DNA of 64,000 bases from Paracidovorax sp031843945 (GTDB lineage Bacteria; Pseudomonadota; Gammaproteobacteria; Burkholderiales; Burkholderiaceae_C): contig NZ_JAVTJJ010000005.1 in the NCBI RefSeq assembly GCF_031843945.1, forward strand, positions 1 to 64,000, in the 5' to 3' direction. Both the position numbers and the translations under genes were made by a program. This document shows positions 59,103 through 64,000 of this stretch, piece after piece; within the stretch, counting starts at the first letter, position 1; each line of letters begins with the position of its first letter. The notes beneath the pieces are model-generated. The model was given only the letters and a program-made list of their open reading frames with translations. It was not told the DNA's origin and did no database searches.

Positions 59103-60995
59103 ATGAAAATAAAAAATCTCAGCATTGTCCCGTATATTTTATTGCTGACGTTTGTCGTATGTATATACGGCCAATCCATTTTTTTTGGTTACGTTTGGGA
59201 TGACAATACGCTCTTTGTTGAAAATACGCTCTTAAGAGAAGGCATATTTTCATGGCAGGCAGTTGCACGTCCTATATTGCCGGACTCTTCGTATTTTCGG
59301 CCACTGGTGCTATTTACGTGGCTTCTCGAGATGCGTTGGTTTGGCTTGAATCCAATATACTCACACGCAATAAATACTTTAATTCATGCGTGCAGTGTTT
59401 GCCTAATTTTTCATCTGACCATTCAGGTTTTCAATGGTGCTGCATATGTTAAAAGTCGTGGAATAATCGCGGCTTTTTTATATGCTGCGCATCCTTGCTT
59501 GGTGGAAAGTGTGGCATGGGTTTCCGGTCGGTTCGATCTAATGGCTACCATGTTAACTTTGTCAGCATGCGTAGTTGTCATGGCTTCAAAAGACCAAGTC
59601 ACCAAAATCATCTCTGTACGCGTATTGGCAGTATTCATATTAACAATGCTTGCCATGGCATCGAAGGAAACAGGCATACTTTTTCCAGGGCTATGTCTAT
59701 TGCTTGTTATGGCTAGTAATTCAACGAAGCCGGCGTTTTTCAAAGGAATTAAAAATTCAATTAATAAAACAAGCCCTTTTTTGGCGGCTTACCTCTGTGC
59801 GGCTGTAGTTTATTTCATAACAAGAAAAATAGCATTGGGATTCGCTTCTTACTCAGAATTTGGTGGACCAAATCTGCTGGAAATTTTCAATGATTCCATC
59901 AAGTGGGCTCGCACTCTTTCGTTTTATACTTTTTTGAGCGTTTTCCCCTTTGGATCAATTACGCCACGGCATGACTGGTCTTTAGAAATCAATTCTTGGC
60001 GACAAAATAGTTTTGTCGTAGTTACATCGATTCTAGTTTTTTTAGGTGTAATTTGGCAGGCATTTAAAGGTCAGTCGTGGGCCAAGCTGCTGTTGGGCTT
60101 TTATCTTGGATTACTTCCTGTTATGGGATTTGTTCCCATTATGAATGGGGAAACGATTGGTTCAGAAAGATTTTTGTCACTTCCTTTGGCGCCATTTAGT
60201 ATTGCGGTGGCGACGTTGTTGATGGAGGGATGGGGGAAATTTAGTTCGCGGATGCGTTCTTCAGAAAAATTTTTGTGTGGAGCGTTGGCCGTTATTTGTC
60301 TCTCCGTTATGTCATTTGTGACTTACACGATAGCGTCGATGTGGGAAAGTAGCCTAAGGCTGTGGAGCTGGCAATACTCCATAAATCCAGACAACAACAT
60401 TATCAGAACAAATTATCTGTATTCTTTGTCAAAGGAAAGTAATCCAGTCGCCAAACAGAAGTTTACCGCCGAAATTGAAGCTATACGTAGTAGATATGGG
60501 GGTCAATTACCGTTGGATGTACAAACCGTTTACGCTATATATCTGTTGCTGGAGCACGATCCCGAAGCATTGAAATATTATGAAGGGCTTGAGAAACATG
60601 CTGGGCAGATTTGGAAAAAGATTCATGGAGACGACCTTCGCTCAACATTTGCCTATACACATGTTGGTACATTAATGAATTATTCGCAGGCACTAATAAT
60701 ATTCAATGGAGACTTGGTCCAAGCGAGAAAAAAACTTGACGAGGCACAGTCCATCGCCCCGAAAGGTTCTGAATTTAATATAGCGCATCAAATGGTGGCA
60801 TTGTTGTATCTTGAAGGTGATACTTATGCAGCAAGAAAGTATTACGTCGAATCTCGTCAACAGTTGAAGGCGTTCAATTTGGCTAAGTTACATGCATCTA
60901 TGAAAACCTTGGTAGGTCAGTATTGTGTCGTAAAAAAACTTGGTCATTGCGAGAGCTATGTTGACGAGTTCGAAAACTTGGTGCTTCAGCCGTAA
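59103..60995 (+). CDS. TMTC-like GT-C glycosyltransferase with C-terminal helical repeats
   Basis: This 630-residue membrane protein has about ten helices in residues 1-420 and a soluble helical part (about 440-630) that reads like TPR-type repeats. The first periplasmic loop has the GT-C acidic motif FGYVWDDNTLFVEN, then SYFRPLVLFTWLLE and SHAINTLIHACSVCLIFHL, the order seen in TMTC/DUF1736 O-mannosyltransferases. A lipid-linked sugar transferase acting on the adjacent pilin is inferred. ATG 59103 lies 11 bases after the pilA terminator and lacks a ribosome-binding site. Base composition is low in G+C. Confidence 0.75.
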   Translation: MKIKNLSIVPYILLLTFVVCIYGQSIFFGYVWDDNTLFVENTLLREGIFSWQAVARPILPDSSYFRPLVLFTWLLEMRWFGLNPIYSHAINTLIHACSVCLIFHLTIQVFNGAAYVKSRGIIAAFLYAAHPCLVESVAWVSGRFDLMATMLTLSACVVVMASKDQVTKIISVRVLAVFILTMLAMASKETGILFPGLCLLLVMASNSTKPAFFKGIKNSINKTSPFLAAYLCAAVVYFITRKIALGFASYSEFGGPNLLEIFNDSIKWARTLSFYTFLSVFPFGSITPRHDWSLEINSWRQNSFVVVTSILVFLGVIWQAFKGQSWAKLLLGFYLGLLPVMGFVPIMNGETIGSERFLSLPLAPFSIAVATLLMEGWGKFSSRMRSSEKFLCGALAVICLSVMSFVTYTIASMWESSLRLWSWQYSINPDNNIIRTNYLYSLSKESNPVAKQKFTAEIEAIRSRYGGQLPLDVQTVYAIYLLLEHDPEALKYYEGLEKHAGQIWKKIHGDDLRSTFAYTHVGTLMNYSQALIIFNGDLVQARKKLDEAQSIAPKGSEFNIAHQMVALLYLEGDTYAARKYYVESRQQLKAFNLAKLHASMKTLVGQYCVVKKLGHCESYVDEFENLVLQP

Positions 60996-61031
60996 GGGAC
61001 TAAGCCATGTCGATTTGTCTTGGTGATTAAA

Positions 61032-61982
61032 ATGCGCCCAAAATGTATGTTCAGATTGATTGCACTGGCAATTTTGGCCTTCATACTCTATGCGCTGATT
61101 TTTTTCAAAATAGATTATAAAAGCACTTTAATTGCGCTAGGACGAGTTGATTTGACAAGTTGGCTGTTGATATTGGGCTTGTCCTTCGGAAATTATTTTC
61201 TGAGATATTTCCGGTGGAGTCGTACCATTGCGATAATGTCTGTTGAAGTTCCGTTCAAGATACATTTCCCAATTTATTTGGCAGGTTTTGCTATGACGGT
61301 TACGCCTGGGAAGGCCGGAGAATGGCTTAGAGCAGTTTTTTTGAAGCCTTTCGGTGTTGGATATGGAGTGTCAACCTGGGTATTCTTGTATGAGCACGTT
61401 TTAGATCTCTTTGTTATAACTATTTTTGCTTCGCTCATTCTTGTTAACTTTCCCACCTACATTCCGTGGGTTGCGATACTGGTTTTAGGAATGTTTTTAG
61501 CAGTAGTATTTCTTCGCACCAAACATATCAGGCAGTTGATAATTGATTTTGTAGAAGGGGCGGGTTGGAAACGGGCCCTTGCCGCGTTGCAGAAAATAGA
61601 CCTGCAATTGCTCAAGGCAGAACCTATTTTCAGTATGAAAAGTTTGGCTTTTGGCGCAGGATTAGGAGTGACTGCTTGGGGTCTGGAGGTCATAGGTTTA
61701 ACCCTTGTATTGGGGATAATGGACTTTTCCCAACCCCTTATCAATGTGGCAGGAATATATGGTGCAGCAATGTTGTTTGGTGCATTGTCTTTCGTACCAG
61801 GGGGAGTAGGAACTGCTGAAGCAGTAATGATTATCGGTCTAACCGCGTTAGGCTGTGATATGAGCACTGCCGTCGCCGCAACGCTGATCTGTAGAGCGTC
61901 GACTTTGTGGTTTGCCGTCGTTACAGGGGCGGTTTCTCTAGTAGTCCTGAGCGTTATGGGCTATCGAACTAAAAAGATTTAG
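61032..61982 (+). CDS. Flippase-like membrane protein (LPG synthase TM-region family)
   Basis: This 316-residue membrane protein has about eight helices and the family signature SFVPGGVGTAEAVMI near residue 265, plus FAMTVTPGKAGEWLRAVFLKPFGV in the middle, as in UPF0104/lysylphosphatidylglycerol-synthase transmembrane-region proteins. Relatives move or modify lipids and lipid-linked sugars. It lies between two GT-C genes, so flipping or supplying a polyprenyl-sugar donor is inferred. Starts at ATG 61032; GTG 61023 is also possible. It is 36 bp after the previous stop, same low-G+C block. Confidence 0.75.
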   Translation: MRPKCMFRLIALAILAFILYALIFFKIDYKSTLIALGRVDLTSWLLILGLSFGNYFLRYFRWSRTIAIMSVEVPFKIHFPIYLAGFAMTVTPGKAGEWLRAVFLKPFGVGYGVSTWVFLYEHVLDLFVITIFASLILVNFPTYIPWVAILVLGMFLAVVFLRTKHIRQLIIDFVEGAGWKRALAALQKIDLQLLKAEPIFSMKSLAFGAGLGVTAWGLEVIGLTLVLGIMDFSQPLINVAGIYGAAMLFGALSFVPGGVGTAEAVMIIGLTALGCDMSTAVAATLICRASTLWFAVVTGAVSLVVLSVMGYRTKKI

Positions 61983-62025
61983 TTTATGCCCTGGGCTCGA
62001 AAAGAAATTTATTACGACTGTAAAA

Positions 62026-62832
62026 ATGAATATTAATTGGAAATCGCATGCCAATAAATGCATATTCTATTTTCTAAAGTCGGCTGTTGCGTATGCGTCC
62101 ATATTCATTATTTTCGCTTGTTTAATGTATTCGTGGCCCCTGGCGCATATGTTAGGGATATTTGATTTTGTAGGATTGTTGATTGCTACCAGCTCTGTGA
62201 TTAGCTGCTTGTTATACGGGGTTCTTATAAATCCGTCTAAGTCACGCACCGCATTGCGAATTGATTACACTCTTCTGTGGGGGGGGCAGATTTTTTTTGC
62301 GTTGTTTGGAGCGTCATCCCTAGCCGAAATGCGACCATTGGCAATAGTATTTGAGGTTGATCGTTTTCGAGTGGTCACTTACAACGATATTTATTTCCAA
62401 AAAGGAGAAGAAATTCCTAAATGGGTAAAGAAATGGGGACTTTATCAGGAGCGAATGTTGGCCGCAGAGCTTCATCCGCCGCCAGGCCAAAGCACGGATA
62501 GGATAGCGATGGTGCTGAGTGGTGTCGAGATTGGGCAAATGCCAAGTCGTTGGATAAACTATTCAATGGCGTCTAACGGTGTTAGGCAGAAGGCAAAAGA
62601 TATCAGATCGCTGATGTTTAAATATCCCAAAGAATTTGTCTCCTGTAATACGGCGGGATATTTTTGTATGCGAAATAGTTTCGGCAAAGATCTCTCGCTA
62701 AAAGAAGATACCCTTTGGTTGCCGATCGTAAGTCGACACTCTTTAGAGTGGATCGCATTTATAGAACCTAAAGCTTATAAGATCACGGGATATATGAATG
62801 TGGATGGATTCTTTGATACTGAACTGCCATGA
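62026..62832 (+). CDS. Type IV pilin accessory protein, TfpX/TfpZ family
   Basis: This 268-residue protein has three N-terminal membrane helices (to about residue 100) and a soluble part beginning RPLAIVFEVDRFRVVTYNDI, the hallmark of the TfpX/TfpZ family. In Pseudomonas, tfpX, tfpY and tfpZ lie beside particular pilA alleles and raise pilus assembly of that allele. The last base group overlaps the next gene by 4 bases (ATGA). Here it sits four genes from pilA with two glycosyltransferases, like the Pseudomonas group IV set (pilA, tfpW, tfpY, tfpZ) but with different partners. Confidence 0.82.
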   Translation: MNINWKSHANKCIFYFLKSAVAYASIFIIFACLMYSWPLAHMLGIFDFVGLLIATSSVISCLLYGVLINPSKSRTALRIDYTLLWGGQIFFALFGASSLAEMRPLAIVFEVDRFRVVTYNDIYFQKGEEIPKWVKKWGLYQERMLAAELHPPPGQSTDRIAMVLSGVEIGQMPSRWINYSMASNGVRQKAKDIRSLMFKYPKEFVSCNTAGYFCMRNSFGKDLSLKEDTLWLPIVSRHSLEWIAFIEPKAYKITGYMNVDGFFDTELP

Positions 62833-64000
62833 AAATCCTCCGCCTAAACTTAAGTTCTGCTTTTTTAGTTATTCTGGCTATTGCTTTTGCTTGTGCATTT
62901 TATCGGACGGCGTGGGTTGCGGAGGATGCGTTTATAACTTTTAGGGTTATAAATAACTGGATAGAGGGGTATGGACTTCGCTGGAATGTCAACGAGCGTG
63001 TACAAGCTTACACGCATCCTCTCTGGTTATTCCTATTGACTCCACTGGTAGTTGTGTTCGCTGATCCATATTGGTCGGCAATCATATTGAGCTTTGCACT
63101 TTTACTTATTTTATTAATATTGATGGTCGTGGCTATGGGCGGCCCGCATCCCGTGGCCCTAATTGCCATAGCTTCGCTCTTGTGGTGTCAGGCATTCGTT
63201 GATTACTCATCTTCTGGCTTGGAAAATCCACTTACTCATGTGCTTCTTGCGGCTTTTGTTATTGGTGCAACGAAGGCTGGAAGGCGCAGTGTTTTTATTT
63301 TAAGCCTTTTGCTATCGCTGGTTTATTTAACACGGCCGGATGCTGTGCTTATTTTGATACCTGCATTAATTGTCTCTATGTTGCAGTCGGAATCTCGGCT
63401 CTCGCGGAAGATTTTTGATTTGATAAACGGTTTCCTTCCGATCATCATTTGGTCAGTGTTTTCAATGTTTTATTATGGGGCGTTTGTTCCTAACACCGCG
63501 CTTGCAAAGCTGCAGAATGGATTGGGCATTGAACAATCTATTCTCCAAGGTTGGAATCTTATAGAATATTCTGTTGAAAATGATTTACCCACTGCATTAG
63601 TTATCTTGGCGGGATTGGCTGCTGGACTGGTTCGAAATGGCACCAGACCGATTGTATTTGGCTTGTTGTTTTGGTTTGCTTATTTATTCTATTCTGGCGG
63701 TGATTATATGGCGGGTCGGTTTCTTTCCGGCCCTTTAGTGGTTTGCGCAATTATTTTGGGTATATGTCTGTCGGGGCGTTTGATTGTTGGGGTAATTGTA
63801 TTTATTTTGTCTTTAAATATTTATAGCCTAAATAAATCCATACTATCTCCAGTGTCGTATTTTAGCCCTGTGATAGGGTTGAATGGTATTGCTGATGAGC
63901 GCGCATTCTACTATCCATATCTTGGGGTTCGACCGGCTATTCAGTATGGTTGGAAGCGCCACCCCTGGCTAATCGAGGGCTATGCGTTAAACGGATCGGC
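62829..64000 (+). CDS. GT-C glycosyltransferase, AftB/TfpW-like (partial, runs off right edge)
   Basis: The frame starts at ATG 62829 (overlapping the accessory-gene stop) and is open for 390 codons to the edge. It has a first helix (to about residue 28), then the GT-C acidic motif AWVAEDAFITFRVINN and NERVQAYTHPLWLF, multiple membrane helices, LTRPDAVLIL, and SGGDYMAGRFLSGPL. These match the arabinosyltransferase-like GT-C group that includes mycobacterial AftB and the Pseudomonas group IV pilin arabinosyltransferase TfpW. A role in pilin glycosylation is inferred. Sugar and acceptor are not known. Confidence 0.75.
   Translation, partial: MKILRLNLSSAFLVILAIAFACAFYRTAWVAEDAFITFRVINNWIEGYGLRWNVNERVQAYTHPLWLFLLTPLVVVFADPYWSAIILSFALLLILLILMVVAMGGPHPVALIAIASLLWCQAFVDYSSSGLENPLTHVLLAAFVIGATKAGRRSVFILSLLLSLVYLTRPDAVLILIPALIVSMLQSESRLSRKIFDLINGFLPIIIWSVFSMFYYGAFVPNTALAKLQNGLGIEQSILQGWNLIEYSVENDLPTALVILAGLAAGLVRNGTRPIVFGLLFWFAYLFYSGGDYMAGRFLSGPLVVCAIILGICLSGRLIVGVIVFILSLNIYSLNKSILSPVSYFSPVIGLNGIADERAFYYPYLGVRPAIQYGWKRHPWLIEGYALNGS

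Overview
The window is a high-G+C proteobacterial chromosome segment. It most resembles the Burkholderiales family Comamonadaceae (Acidovorax-like): it carries Bug-type tripartite-tricarboxylate binding proteins, many LysR regulators, the fmt/def/LysM/dprA neighbourhood, and a short two-stem intergenic repeat of a type I associate with this group. This assignment rests on gene content and style only. I see no rRNA, tRNA, CRISPR array, insertion sequence or phage gene.

Layout. 0-8.3 kb: a partial LysR regulator divergent from a LigB-type dioxygenase, a secreted protein, a PACE efflux pump divergent from its LysR regulator, a siderophore receptor behind a Fur-like palindrome, a PPK2 kinase and a DUF4197 protein. 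8.3-13.7 kb: a LysR-controlled catabolic cluster (Bug binding protein, D-2-hydroxyacid dehydrogenase, RraA-family protein), then glutamate dehydrogenase. 13.7-21 kb: a Pro/Ala-rich protein with a cysteine tail, a coupled nuclease/XPD-like helicase pair, and two tandem overlapping beta-lactamase-fold hydrolases. 21-31 kb: slyD, pirin, mnmA, lactate permease, a GAF-EAL protein, a LysR regulator, maiA and a rhodanese. 31-37 kb: ssb, a YajR-like MFS transporter, uvrA and a decayed DUF1501 fragment. 37-44.9 kb: a chemoreceptor, an EamA exporter, an aspartoacylase-family/Bug pair, a HypT-like regulator, pyrF and exoD. 45-53.3 kb: a minus-strand run def - lipoprotein - fmt - azlC - azlD - pgk, divergent from LysM and dprA, then argC. 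53.4-58.3 kb: sucCD, terC with a structured leader, a PP2C phosphatase and an FHA protein.

58.3-64 kb: base composition drops sharply. Three 60-base lines I counted (59161, 60121, 63181) are 37-43% G+C, against 72% for the line at 50041. This part is a type IV pilus island: the major pilin pilA behind a sigma-54-like promoter with upstream half-sites, then a TMTC-like GT-C glycosyltransferase, a flippase-like membrane protein, a TfpX/TfpZ-family pilin accessory protein, and a second GT-C glycosyltransferase (AftB/TfpW-like) cut by the window edge. The likely joint role is glycosylation and handling of the adjacent pilin. It is the best candidate here for a poorly described system.

A second theme is a roughly 50-bp two-stem repeat. 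I find eleven copies. Most lie just downstream of a gene in the sense direction, and one sits in frame inside fmt.
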